Positions 8,474-16,680 of a DNA stretch of 64,000 nucleotides are shown in pieces. The stretch is from Burkholderiales bacterium (lineage in GTDB: Bacteria > Pseudomonadota > Gammaproteobacteria > Burkholderiales > SG8-41): assembly GCA_036262035.1 (NCBI GenBank), contig DATAJS010000023.1, positions 1-64,000 on the forward strand, written 5' to 3'. The position numbers were made by a program, and so were the translations under genes. The notes beneath the pieces were generated by a model that was given only the letters and a program-made list of their open reading frames with translations, was not told the origin of the DNA and did no database searches. Positions within the stretch are counted from its first letter, which is position 1. Every line of letters begins with the position of its first letter.

Positions 8474-8558
8474 AGGAGACAGGAGAGAGAAGAAAAGCTT
8501 CGCATGACTCCTCTCCTATCTCCTATCTCCTCTCTCTTCTCTCCTCTCTCCTCTCTCC
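8474..8558. repeat. Purine/pyrimidine heptamer hairpin between moaA and fdhD
   Basis: Starting 8 bp after the moaA stop, the left arm is AGGAGAC (8474), AGGAGAG (8481), AGAAGAA (8488) and AAG. After a 10-nt loop the right arm is CTCCT and then an unbroken run of heptamers: CTCCTAT twice, CTCCTCT, CTCTTCT, CTCCTCT twice and CTCC (8513-8558). The arms are reverse complements in unit sequence, giving a long imperfect hairpin. It ends 6 bp before the fdhD ATG, leaving no normal ribosome site. Confidence 0.85.
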
Positions 8559-8564
8559 AAGCAG

Positions 8565-9389
8565 ATGAAACCCAAGCTTTCCCACGCCTCCCGCCCCCTC
8601 ACTTTCGAAGTCGACGCCCTCAACGAACGCGGCGAATTGCTGCCGACCTCGATCGCCGGCGAGCATCCCCTGACACTGTACGTCGACAAGCGCGAGATCG
8701 TGACCCTGATGACGCTCGGCCAGGCGCCCGAAGCGCTCGCGCTCGGTTATCTGCGCAACCAGCGGCTCGCGCGCTCGATCGATGAGATCGCCGAAGTGCA
8801 GGTCGACTGGGAGACCGACGCGGTCGCGGTCACCACGCGCGCGGGGCTCGGCGATCTCGACGCGAAGATGGGCAAGCGCACGGTCACGACCGGCTGCGGC
8901 CAGGGCACGGTGTTCGGCAGCCTCATGGATGAGGTCGACACGATCCGGCTGCGCAGCGACGTCACGCTCGAAGAGGAGACGCTGTACGAGCTCCTCGATG
9001 CGGTGCGCCGGCACGAGACGATCTACAAGAGCGCGGGCGCGGTGCACGGCTGCGCGCTGGCGTCAGGCGGAGACATCCTGTACTTCGTCGAGGACGTCGG
9101 CCGCCACAACGCGGTCGATGCCATCGCCGGCCAGTTGTGGCTGGACGGCGTCGACGGCTCGGACAAGATCTTCTACACCACCGGGCGGCTCACCTCCGAG
9201 ATGGTCATCAAGACCGCGCAGATGGGCATACCGTTCCTGGTGTCGCGCTCGGGGCTCACGCAGATGGGTCACGCGATCGCAAAGCGCGTGGGCATCACGA
9301 TGATCGGACGCGCGGTGAACAAGCACTACCTGCTGTTCACCGGCCGCGAGCGGTTCGTGAAGACCGTGACGCCGACGATGCTCGCCTAG
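8565..9389 (+). CDS. fdhD: Formate dehydrogenase accessory sulfurtransferase
   Basis: A 274-aa FdhD protein, which moves sulfur from the cysteine desulfurase to the molybdenum cofactor and is needed for active formate dehydrogenase. Conserved blocks seen: RNQRLARSIDEI, the catalytic loop TTGCGQGTVFG, KSAGAVHGCALA, EDVGRHNAVDAI and TGRLTSEMVIKTA. The loop has a single cysteine where E. coli has the CxxC pair; one reactive cysteine is sufficient in many homologues. The gene follows moaA after a heptamer-repeat hairpin and ends in a stop that overlaps the stop of the convergent Cache-sensor gene. Confidence 0.94.
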   Translation: MKPKLSHASRPLTFEVDALNERGELLPTSIAGEHPLTLYVDKREIVTLMTLGQAPEALALGYLRNQRLARSIDEIAEVQVDWETDAVAVTTRAGLGDLDAKMGKRTVTTGCGQGTVFGSLMDEVDTIRLRSDVTLEEETLYELLDAVRRHETIYKSAGAVHGCALASGGDILYFVEDVGRHNAVDAIAGQLWLDGVDGSDKIFYTTGRLTSEMVIKTAQMGIPFLVSRSGLTQMGHAIAKRVGITMIGRAVNKHYLLFTGRERFVKTVTPTMLA

Positions 9390-10357
9390 CCGCGCGACAG
9401 CGATCTCGGCGCGAAGCCGAAGGCGAGGCACAGCAGGGCGAGCGCGAAGCCGCTCCACATCACCCGCCTGCCGAGCGACACCGAAGGTGCGAGCGCGATA
9501 GCGGCGGGCAGCCGCACGACGACCGACCAGCCCAGCCCCGGATAGCTCTGAAAGCCGCGGGTGCGGCTGTAACCCGCCACGAAGCGTCCCGCATCCGGCC
9601 AGCGCTCCACCGTCGCGACGCTGCCGTCGCCATCGCCGCCGCGCACGCGCAACAGGCCGCCGACCGTCCCTTTCGGACCAAGAACGACCGTGCCGTCGCC
9701 GGCGGCGATGAAAACCTGCACGCCCTCGAGGCCCGCGGCGTGCCTCGCGAGCACCGCGCGGTGTACACCGTCGGCCCACGACCAGAGCAGGTGCGCGCCG
9801 AGTATGCCGGCGATATTGCCCGCTGGATCGTGATACGGAAAAGCGATGTCGACGAAGCGCAGCGGCTCGCCGTCCGGGTTCGGAAGCCTGGAGGCGAGCA
9901 GCACGGCCTCGTGAACGTCGCCCACGTAGCGCTCCTGCAGCGCGTTGGCGAACCACGGCCGCTGCGAGACATCCGCGCCCACGAGCAGTCCCTGTGCCGC
10001 CGCGATCACCTTCCCCTGCCGGTCGGTGGCGCCTATCCACGCGTAGGCCGGGTGCGTGCGCTGCATCTGGTCGAGCAGGCGCTGCTTCTCCTCGACCGGT
10101 ATCGCCGGATCGCCAAGGGTGGGTTTGGTCGAGAGGAGCTGGAATTCGCGATACAACGCGAACATCCCGCGATCGAGCTTCACCGCGACCTGTTGCGCGA
10201 GCGTGGTCAGGGTGATCGAGCTGCGCTCGCGTGCCCGGTCGGCCGACACGGACTCGGCGACTCGCGACGCGACGAGCGTGACCGCCACGACGGTGAGAGC
10301 GATCCATACACCGGCGCGACTCTGCCGGCGGCGGGGCAGTAAAGTTCGAAAAGGCAT
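9386..10357 (-). CDS. Membrane protein with extracytoplasmic Cache-type sensor domain, no output domain
   Basis: 323 aa. An N-terminal basic stretch and transmembrane helix (VWIALTVVAVTLVASRVA) are followed by a periplasmic region that looks like a dCache_1 sensor (TDRQGKVIAAAQGLL, SQRPWFANALQERYVGDVHE, VDIAFPYHDPAGNIAG, and a distal repeat TRGFQSYPGLGWSVVVRLP). A second helix (WSGFALALLCLAFGFA) ends the protein after a few residues. Such sensors normally feed a GGDEF, kinase or chemotaxis module, and none follows here. ATG 10357 is chosen over an upstream in-frame start. Ligand and partner unknown. It lies between fdhD and mobA but on the opposite strand. Confidence 0.72.
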   Translation of the reverse strand: MPFRTLLPRRRQSRAGVWIALTVVAVTLVASRVAESVSADRARERSSITLTTLAQQVAVKLDRGMFALYREFQLLSTKPTLGDPAIPVEEKQRLLDQMQRTHPAYAWIGATDRQGKVIAAAQGLLVGADVSQRPWFANALQERYVGDVHEAVLLASRLPNPDGEPLRFVDIAFPYHDPAGNIAGILGAHLLWSWADGVHRAVLARHAAGLEGVQVFIAAGDGTVVLGPKGTVGGLLRVRGGDGDGSVATVERWPDAGRFVAGYSRTRGFQSYPGLGWSVVVRLPAAIALAPSVSLGRRVMWSGFALALLCLAFGFAPRSLSRG

Positions 10358-10558
10358 CGTTGGCTGGGGAATCGCGCCACGCGCGCCGAGGACCGGCTTC
10401 CCGCGCTGCAAGGCGCAGGTCGAGCGATGGGTCGGGCGTTAAAATGGGTTCCTTGTTGCGTCGGTGCGGTTTGACGAAATGCGAAATTAGACCGCAGCCG
10501 GCCCCGCCGCGATCCATTAAGAAACACCGCTTCATCCGCCATAGCGCCTTTCGCAGCC

Positions 10559-11182
10559 ATGCCCACCTCCCCGAACAACCGCAACCTGTCGAGATTCCCC
10601 CACGCGCGTGGCGTGACCGGCGTCGTCCTCGCCGGAGGCCTGGGCCGGCGCATGGGCGGCGTCGACAAAGGCCTGCAGCCGCTGCGCGGCAGGCCGATGG
10701 TCCAATGGGTGGTCGAGCGCTTCGCGCCGCAGGTCGAGGAGCTCCTCGTCAACGCGAACCAGAACGCAGAAACCTACGGGCGTTTCGGCGCGCGCGTGGT
10801 GCCGGACGAGATCGGCGGTTTCGCGGGGCCCCTCGCGGGGCTGCACCGCGGCCTGACCGAGGCGCGCTTCGATCTCGTCGCGACGGTACCTTGCGACTCG
10901 CCGTTCCTGCCCGAAGACCTGGTATCGCGGCTGCGATCGGCGCTCGAAGCACAAGGCGCCGAGCTCGCGGTGGCGAAGACCGGCGACCAGCCGCACCCGG
11001 TCTTCTGCCTGTGCCGCAAGAGCGTGCTCGCCGGCCTCACCGCCTTCCTCGCCTCCGGCGGCCGCAAGATCGACGCGTGGTACTCGGCGCTGAAGGTGAC
11101 TGAGGTCACGTTCGATGATGAGGCCGAGGCGTTCAGCAATATCAATACGCGGGAGGAGTTGAACGGGTTCGAGGGGAAGTGA
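10559..11182 (+). CDS. mobA: Molybdenum cofactor guanylyltransferase
   Basis: A 207-aa nucleotidyltransferase that adds GMP from GTP to Mo-molybdopterin, giving the MGD form used by the formate dehydrogenase nearby. The signature VVLAGGLGRRMGGVDKGLQP (P-loop-like nucleotide site) is at about 22-41. DSPFLPEDLV carries the metal-binding Asp, QPHPVFCL is the substrate loop, and NINTREEL closes the family fold. The longer N-terminus before the signature is slightly unusual. The stop codon is the first TGA of a 15-nt tandem-repeat hairpin. Confidence 0.93.
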   Translation: MPTSPNNRNLSRFPHARGVTGVVLAGGLGRRMGGVDKGLQPLRGRPMVQWVVERFAPQVEELLVNANQNAETYGRFGARVVPDEIGGFAGPLAGLHRGLTEARFDLVATVPCDSPFLPEDLVSRLRSALEAQGAELAVAKTGDQPHPVFCLCRKSVLAGLTAFLASGGRKIDAWYSALKVTEVTFDDEAEAFSNINTREELNGFEGK

Positions 11183-11286
11183 CGGATGATGCGGTGACGG
11201 ATAAGGCGGTGACGGGTGATGCGGTGACGAAATCTCCCGGGGTGAGGCGCGTCACCGTTCTATCCGTCACTGTTTCATCCGTCACC
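11179..11286. repeat. 15-nt tandem-repeat hairpin between mobA and metallophosphoesterase stops
   Basis: The left arm has units GTGACGGATGATGCG (11179), GTGACGGATAAGGCG (11194), GTGACGGGTGATGCG (11209) and a decayed fourth. The right arm has GTCAC at 11251, 11266 and 11281, the same 15-nt period on the opposite strand. Aligned over 35 bp the arms agree at about 29 positions. The first unit contains the mobA TGA stop and the last contains the convergent gene's TGA stop, so the hairpin spans exactly from stop to stop. Confidence 0.85.
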
Positions 11287-12415
11287 TTTTCTCGTCACGC
11301 TTTCGCACCAGCCTCACCACCGTCAGCTCCGGCGTCGTCCCGAACCTCACGGGCGGTCCCCACGTCCCGGTGCCCGCGCTTACGTAGACCCACATGCGGC
11401 CCTCGCGCGAGAGGCCGGCGACGTGCGGCGCGTGGACGAGGCGCACGGCGAGCGTCCACGGAAAGAACTGTCCGCCGTGGGTGTGGCCGGAGAGCTGCAG
11501 ATCGAAGCCGGCGTGCGCGCCGAGCTTTGCGAGCTTGGGATTGTGCGCGAGCAGCACGCGAAAGTCGGCGCCGTCGGCACCGCGCGCCGCGAGCTGCGCA
11601 TCGGGCGATAACGCGGGATTGGACAGGCGTATCGCCGGATCGACGACGCCGCCGATCCATACCGTCGCCCGCCCTTTCGTCAACGCCTCGCCCGCGTTCA
11701 GCAGCACGCGCATGCCCATCGCGCGAAATCGCCCGCACCACTGCGCGGCGCCCGAATAGCAGTCGTGGTTGCCGAGGATGAAAAACGCCGGCGCTTCGAG
11801 CTCCGCGAGCTTTGCCACATGCGGCTCGAGCGCTTCGACGCTGCCGTCGACGATGTCGCCGGTGAGCGCGACCATGTCCGCGTCCACCGAATTGGCGAGC
11901 GCCACCACGCGCCTCACGTAGCCCTTGCGTATCGTCAGGCCGACGTGCAGGTCGCTCACCTGGACGATCCGGAAGCCGTCGAGATCGGGATGCAAGCCTT
12001 CGACCGGCACGTCGACCGTCGTGAGGCGCGGTCCGCGCAGCGCGGTGAGCGCGCCGATGAAGAGCGCGAGCACCGACGCCGCGTACACGAGCGGCGTGCC
12101 GTGCGCCCGGACGAAAGCGTGCGCCTCCGCGGCCTGCACGAGCGCCGTCCCGGCGAGCAGCGCGTCGCGCAGAAGCGTGGCGACGACGAGGAACGACAGC
12201 CACGCCATCGAGAGATAGCTCGCGACGTGGACCATCGCGTCGAAGCGGCCTTGCTCGTCGCGATCGCGGCGCCAGTAGTACATCGGCACGATCCACACCA
12301 GGAAGAAAGGCACCGCGAGCGCGAGGCGGTCGAGCACGTCCGAGCCCAGGCGCGATGCCACGTAGGCGTAGCCGGCGCCGAGGATCGCGGTGACGATGAG
12401 GGTGAAGCGCGACAT
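11282..12415 (-). CDS. Membrane-anchored metallophosphoesterase (YkuE/YaeI type)
   Basis: 377 aa. Four hydrophobic segments occupy the first 150 residues, followed by a calcineurin-like phosphoesterase domain. All metal-binding motifs are present: QVSDLHVG, LTGDIVDG, ILGNHDCY, LLAHNPK and LSGHTHGGQFF. Relatives include UDP-2,3-diacylglucosamine hydrolase-like and lipid phosphoesterase proteins, so a phospholipid or envelope substrate is likely but not shown. ATG 12415 was chosen; a longer frame would overlap the glk 3' end through a palindromic repeat. The stop codon lies in the right arm of the 15-nt repeat hairpin. Confidence 0.87.
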   Translation of the reverse strand: MSRFTLIVTAILGAGYAYVASRLGSDVLDRLALAVPFFLVWIVPMYYWRRDRDEQGRFDAMVHVASYLSMAWLSFLVVATLLRDALLAGTALVQAAEAHAFVRAHGTPLVYAASVLALFIGALTALRGPRLTTVDVPVEGLHPDLDGFRIVQVSDLHVGLTIRKGYVRRVVALANSVDADMVALTGDIVDGSVEALEPHVAKLAELEAPAFFILGNHDCYSGAAQWCGRFRAMGMRVLLNAGEALTKGRATVWIGGVVDPAIRLSNPALSPDAQLAARGADGADFRVLLAHNPKLAKLGAHAGFDLQLSGHTHGGQFFPWTLAVRLVHAPHVAGLSREGRMWVYVSAGTGTWGPPVRFGTTPELTVVRLVRKRDEKR

Positions 12416-12431
12416 GGGCCCCTGAAACCAC

Positions 12432-12462
12432 GGTCTGACCCCGATGAAACCGGGGTCAGACC
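12432..12462. repeat. GGTCTGACCCC palindrome at the 3' end of glk
   Basis: GGTCTGACCCC (12432-12442) and its exact reverse complement (12452-12462) flank a 9-nt loop. The right arm includes the glk stop codon. It lies between glk and the downstream metallophosphoesterase gene (both minus). This 11-bp arm sequence is seen as a dispersed intergenic repeat in many proteobacterial genomes. It may act as a processing or termination structure; there is no T-run. Confidence 0.75.
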
Positions 12463-13475
12463 CTTGCAACCCTCTCGGCCGCGTGCACCGCGCCGATGAG
12501 GCCGAGGTGCTCGTTCATGACGACGTGCACCGGGATCGTGGCCATCAGCGGTCCGAAGCGCCCTTTCGCGTTGAACGCCGCGACGAAGGTGCCGTCGCGC
12601 AGCTTGGCCGCGATCTTGGGCGCGATGCCGCCGGCGATGTAGACGCCGCCGTGCGCCAGCGCGAGCAGCGCGACGTTTCCCGCGAAGCCGCCGTATGCAG
12701 AGACGAAGATGTGCAGCGCCTGCGCGGCGAGCGGATCGCGCCCCGACATCGCGAATTCGGTGACCGCACGCGAAGGATTGCCGGTCACCATCGCCTGCGC
12801 GAGCTCCGCGCACGGCGCGCGGCCGGTGTGCTGCGCGAGAAAAGTGAGTATCCGCGGCAGGCCCGGTCCCGAAACGATGCGCTCGCACGACACCCGCACG
12901 AACTCCTTGCGCAGAAAGCGCAGCAGTGCGTCCTGCAGCTCGTCGACCGGCGCGAAGTCGGCGTGGCCGCCTTCGGACGCGTGAACCTCGTAATGGTCGC
13001 CGTCGTGATCGAGGATGCACACGCCCAGGCCCGTGCCGGCGCCGACCACGACGCGATCGGCGCGTGCGACCGGCGTCCCCGCCTGCAGCGTCATGAGATC
13101 GTTCTCGGGCAGGTGCTCGATGCCGAGACCCGCCGCCGCGAAATCGTTGATGACGCGCACCTTGCCGATCGGCAGATGCGCCTCGAGCTCCGCCTGGTCG
13201 ATCTGCCAGGCGAGATTGGTGAGCCGCGCCCTGCCCTCCTCGACCGGCCCGGCGACCGCGAAACACGCGCCGCGCACGCGATCGGCGAGCGGCTGCACGT
13301 CCGGCTCGCGCAGGAACGCCTCGACCGCGAGCGCGAAAGTCGCGTGCGCACCGCTGCGATAGTTGTGGCGCGCGACGAACGTGCAGGCGCCGCGCTGGTC
13401 GCAGGCGGCGAGCGCGAGCTTGGTGTTGGTGCCGCCGACGTCCGCGGCGATGACGTAACCGGGTGTGGCGCTCAT
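12456..13475 (-). CDS. glk: Glucokinase
   Basis: A 339-aa bacterial-type glucokinase (ATP + glucose to glucose 6-phosphate). Motifs: the phosphate-binding VIAADVGGTNTKLALA at the N-terminus, INDFAAAGLGIEHL with the catalytic Asp, VVVGAGTGLGVCIL, the sugar-binding EGGHADFAP and VSGPGLPRI. Start ATG 13475 gives the standard N-terminus. The downstream gene is the metallophosphoesterase, the upstream one the GGDEF/EAL protein 16 bp away, all on the minus strand. With gnd and gntK near 60 kb it suggests active hexose phosphate metabolism. Confidence 0.93.
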   Translation of the reverse strand: MSATPGYVIAADVGGTNTKLALAACDQRGACTFVARHNYRSGAHATFALAVEAFLREPDVQPLADRVRGACFAVAGPVEEGRARLTNLAWQIDQAELEAHLPIGKVRVINDFAAAGLGIEHLPENDLMTLQAGTPVARADRVVVGAGTGLGVCILDHDGDHYEVHASEGGHADFAPVDELQDALLRFLRKEFVRVSCERIVSGPGLPRILTFLAQHTGRAPCAELAQAMVTGNPSRAVTEFAMSGRDPLAAQALHIFVSAYGGFAGNVALLALAHGGVYIAGGIAPKIAAKLRDGTFVAAFNAKGRFGPLMATIPVHVVMNEHLGLIGAVHAAERVARV

Positions 13476-13491
13476 GCGTTGCGCGGGCGTA

Positions 13492-15882
13492 TCAGGCCGA
13501 CGTGAGCTCGACGGGCTGCCCCGTCGGCCCGTGGAGGATGGCTTCCGGCGCGGCGATGAAATAACCCTGGGCGAAATCGATGCCGAGGTTGCTGATCTTC
13601 TCGAGCGTGTCGGCGTCCTCGACCTCCTCCGCGACGGTCTCCATGCCGAGGATGTGCCCGATGCGGTTGATCGCGTCGATGATCGCGAAATCCATCTCGT
13701 CGGTCGCCATGTCCTTGACGAACATCCCGGCGATCTTCAGCACGTCGACCGGCAGATACTTGAGGTACGCGAACGAGGACATGCCGGTCCCGAAATCGTC
13801 GAGCGCGAAGCGGCAGCCCATGCCTTTCAGCTCCGTCATCAGCTCGGCCGCGGCATTGAGATTGGAGATCGCGGTCGTCTCGGTGATCTCGAAGCACAGC
13901 AGTCCCGCCGGAAGCTGATAGCGCCGCAGCAGCGTGTGCAGGAAATCGGGCAGGCTCTTGTCGTTGATGCTGGCGCCCGAGAGGTTCACCGAGTAATAGC
14001 CGCGCTGGCTCGCGTCGCGCGGGATCGCACCCGCCGCCCACTGATTGTGCAGGTACTCGATGAGCGAGCTGATCACCCAGCGCTCGATCGACGTGAGCAG
14101 GTTGTAGCGCTCGGCCGCCGGCATGAAACCGGTCGGCGGAATGAGGTTGCCCGAGCGGTCGATCATGCGCACCAGCACTTCGTAATTGGGCTCGGTCTGC
14201 GGCCCCGGCGCGAGCGAGACGATGCGCTGCCGGTACAGCCTGAAGCGTCCCATCTCGAACGCCTGGTTGATCTGCGAGACGACCTGCAGCTCGCCGTGCT
14301 TGCCGGTCGCCTCGCCTTCGTCGGGACGGTAGACCTGGACGCGGTCGCGCCCGCGATTCTTGGCCTCGTAGCAGCACGCGTCGGCGAGGCTCAGCACCCG
14401 GTTGAGGTCGCCGGTCTCCGCAGTCAGCGGCACCAGCCCGATCGATACGCCCACCGTGAAAGTCTTGTCCTCCGAAACGAAGCGGAACTCGCGCACCGTC
14501 TCGCGCATGGCGTTGGCGATGCGCACCGCCTGGTCGTAGGGACACGATTCGAGCAGCGCGGCGAACTCGTCCCCCCCCAGGCGCGCGAGCGTGTCGCTGC
14601 CGCGCATGCGCGCGAGCATGACCGAGGTGAGCTGGCGCAGCAGCTCGTCGCCCGCGCTGTGGCCGCAGGTGTCGTTCACCGCCTTGAAGTTGTCGAGGTC
14701 CATGAACATCAGCGCGTGCTCGCGGCCCTGCGTGCGCGCGGTGTCGATGAGCTCGGCAAGGCGCCGCTCGAACTCGCGCCGGTTCACCAGCCCGGTCAGC
14801 GCGTCGTGGCTCGCCTGCCACAGGAGCTGCTGCGCCATCGCGCGGATCTGGCTGATGTCGTGGAACACGACGATCATGCCGAGCACGCGCCCTTCGCGGT
14901 TGCGTATCGGGGCGTGCGAATAGCGGATCGGGCATTCGCGGCCGTTGCGGTCGATGAGCCGCACCGAAACCGCCGCGCCGTGGTCGTTCTCGTCGACGGG
15001 CACCCCGTTGACCGACGACAGCGCTTCGAGGCCCTTGCCGGTGCGCTCGTCGATGACGCGGTAGATGTCGGCGAGCGCCTTGCCGCGCGCGTCCTTCGTC
15101 GTCCAGCCGGTGTACTGCTCGGCGACCGGGTTGAGGTACTCGACCTTGCCGCCCGCGTCGGTGGTGATGACGCCGTCGCCGATCGAATGCAGCGTCACCT
15201 GCGCGAGCTCCTTTTCGAGCTGGAGCGCGTACTCGGTGCGCTTCACCTGGCGCGTGACCAGCGTCGCGACGAGCGTCGCGCCGACCAGCACGAGCCCGCC
15301 GATCGCCGCGATCAGCGTCAGCGCGTAGCGCGTCGAATCGCGCGCTTCGGCGACCGTGGCCATCGTCGCCTCGCGCGTCTTGTCGAGGAGCAGGTACATC
15401 GATTCCTGGAACGCGTAATGCGTGCCGATGCCGCGCTCGTACAGGATGCGCCGCGCCGAGGTCGTATCGCCCGCCAGGACGAGCTCGACGACTTCGTCGC
15501 GTACGTCCTGCGTGCGGCGCGACGCGTCGAGCAGGTTCTGCAACGCCGCCCGCTCGTCGCGCGACAGCGGCATCGCCGAGAGCTGCCCGGTGACCGCGTC
15601 GAACTCGCGTCCGAGCTCGACGTAGCGCCCGGACGAGCGCGCGCGCGCGTCCGGAGGCTGCTCGTTGAAGAGCTGCACCATGAGTTGCCCGCGCTCGCGC
15701 GCGACGTTGAGCATGACCGAGACGAGCCTGGTCTTGGCGTCCTGCTCTTCGATGACGTCGTGCAAGCGGCGGTTGACCTGCTCGGTGCGCGCGAGTCCGA
15801 GCACCGAGATGCCCAGCAGGAGCGCGAGCAGGAGGCTGAAGCCGGCGAGCAGCGTATAGCGGGAGGAGAACGACCAGCTCAT
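13492..15882 (-). CDS. PAS-GGDEF-EAL cyclic-di-GMP signalling protein
   Basis: 796 aa. Two transmembrane helices (about 9-29 and 190-212) bracket a roughly 160-residue periplasmic helical sensor. A PAS domain (HSIGDGVITTDAGGKVEYLN), a GGDEF domain with intact GGDEF (LARLGGDEFAALLE) and an EAL domain follow. In the EAL domain the first motif reads EVLVR and DDFGTG and QGYF are present. The usual KID is KIA (LKIAGMFVKD), losing an Asp that is normally conserved. The diguanylate cyclase half looks active; phosphodiesterase activity is doubtful. ATG 15882 overlaps the mtfA stop (ATGA), implying coupling. Confidence 0.9.
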   Translation of the reverse strand: MSWSFSSRYTLLAGFSLLLALLLGISVLGLARTEQVNRRLHDVIEEQDAKTRLVSVMLNVARERGQLMVQLFNEQPPDARARSSGRYVELGREFDAVTGQLSAMPLSRDERAALQNLLDASRRTQDVRDEVVELVLAGDTTSARRILYERGIGTHYAFQESMYLLLDKTREATMATVAEARDSTRYALTLIAAIGGLVLVGATLVATLVTRQVKRTEYALQLEKELAQVTLHSIGDGVITTDAGGKVEYLNPVAEQYTGWTTKDARGKALADIYRVIDERTGKGLEALSSVNGVPVDENDHGAAVSVRLIDRNGRECPIRYSHAPIRNREGRVLGMIVVFHDISQIRAMAQQLLWQASHDALTGLVNRREFERRLAELIDTARTQGREHALMFMDLDNFKAVNDTCGHSAGDELLRQLTSVMLARMRGSDTLARLGGDEFAALLESCPYDQAVRIANAMRETVREFRFVSEDKTFTVGVSIGLVPLTAETGDLNRVLSLADACCYEAKNRGRDRVQVYRPDEGEATGKHGELQVVSQINQAFEMGRFRLYRQRIVSLAPGPQTEPNYEVLVRMIDRSGNLIPPTGFMPAAERYNLLTSIERWVISSLIEYLHNQWAAGAIPRDASQRGYYSVNLSGASINDKSLPDFLHTLLRRYQLPAGLLCFEITETTAISNLNAAAELMTELKGMGCRFALDDFGTGMSSFAYLKYLPVDVLKIAGMFVKDMATDEMDFAIIDAINRIGHILGMETVAEEVEDADTLEKISNLGIDFAQGYFIAAPEAILHGPTGQPVELTSA

Positions 15883-16676
15883 GCCCTCGCCCGCGCTCGA
15901 TCGTAGGCGCGCGCGCCCCTGCGCGCGAGCGGGTCCTGCCGGTAGAACAGCGCGAGCTGCTCGTAGACGTGCGCGTAGGCGCGCCGCACCACCTGGGGGC
16001 ACTCGAAGAACGCTTCGCTCATCACCGCGAAGAACTCCGCGGGTGTCTCCGCGGCGTACTCGTCGAGCTCGATGTCGTCGCCGCCGTCGACGCGCCCGCA
16101 GAAATCCTGGTAGGCGTCGCCGAACGCCTGCGACCAGCGCTCGCGCGACATGTCGGCGTGCAGCGGCGGAAAGCCGTTGGCCTCCCCGTTGAGCATGTCC
16201 AGCTTGTGTGCGAACTCGTGTATCACGACGTTATAGGCCGCTCCCCGTCCGGCTTCTTCGGCGTCGGCCCACGAGAGTATCACCGGGCCGCGCTCCCACG
16301 ACTCGCCGGTCATCGGCTCCTGGACGCTGTGCGCGACGCCGGCTTCATCCACGTATTCGTATTCTGCGACGAACTCGTCGGGATATACGATGATCTCGAC
16401 CCAGCCGCGATACGACGAGAGGCCGAGATTCAGGACGAGTATGCACGCCTGCACCGCGATCGCCAGCCGCACCGCGTCGTCGAGCACCATGCCGCCCGCG
16501 CCGTGTATCTGCTTTTCGTGCAGGAACAGCTTGACGAGCTCGCAGAGGCGCGTCCGCTCGGCTTCGTCGAGCGCGCGGGTGAACGGGTAGCGCTCCAGCG
16601 TTGCGCGCCAGACCGCGGGATCGAGGCTCGCCTGATCGAGTATTCGCCTGCGCCGCCAGCGGCTGAACCAACCCAA
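15879..16676 (-). CDS. mtfA: Zinc-dependent peptidase MtfA
   Basis: A 265-aa M90-family peptidase. The zinc site is HEFAHKLDMLNG (HExxH), with the third ligand in the downstream AAETPAEFFAVMSEAFFE helix. In enterobacteria MtfA titrates the repressor Mlc and so tunes glucose uptake; no Mlc is in this window. The start is a TTG (16676), 4 bp after the rmuC stop. The gene overlaps the GGDEF/EAL gene by 4 bp. It is two genes upstream of glucokinase in the same transcription direction, which fits a glucose link, although the rmuC neighbour has no such role. Confidence 0.9.
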   Translation of the reverse strand: MGWFSRWRRRRILDQASLDPAVWRATLERYPFTRALDEAERTRLCELVKLFLHEKQIHGAGGMVLDDAVRLAIAVQACILVLNLGLSSYRGWVEIIVYPDEFVAEYEYVDEAGVAHSVQEPMTGESWERGPVILSWADAEEAGRGAAYNVVIHEFAHKLDMLNGEANGFPPLHADMSRERWSQAFGDAYQDFCGRVDGGDDIELDEYAAETPAEFFAVMSEAFFECPQVVRRAYAHVYEQLALFYRQDPLARRGARAYDRARARA

Positions 16677-16680
16677 GCGC

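Noticed and set aside
13465..15906. 813-codon plus-strand frame opposite the GGDEF/EAL gene
   Set aside because: Composition is Arg/Asp/Val/His-rich with no motifs; the minus-strand gene has clear domains.
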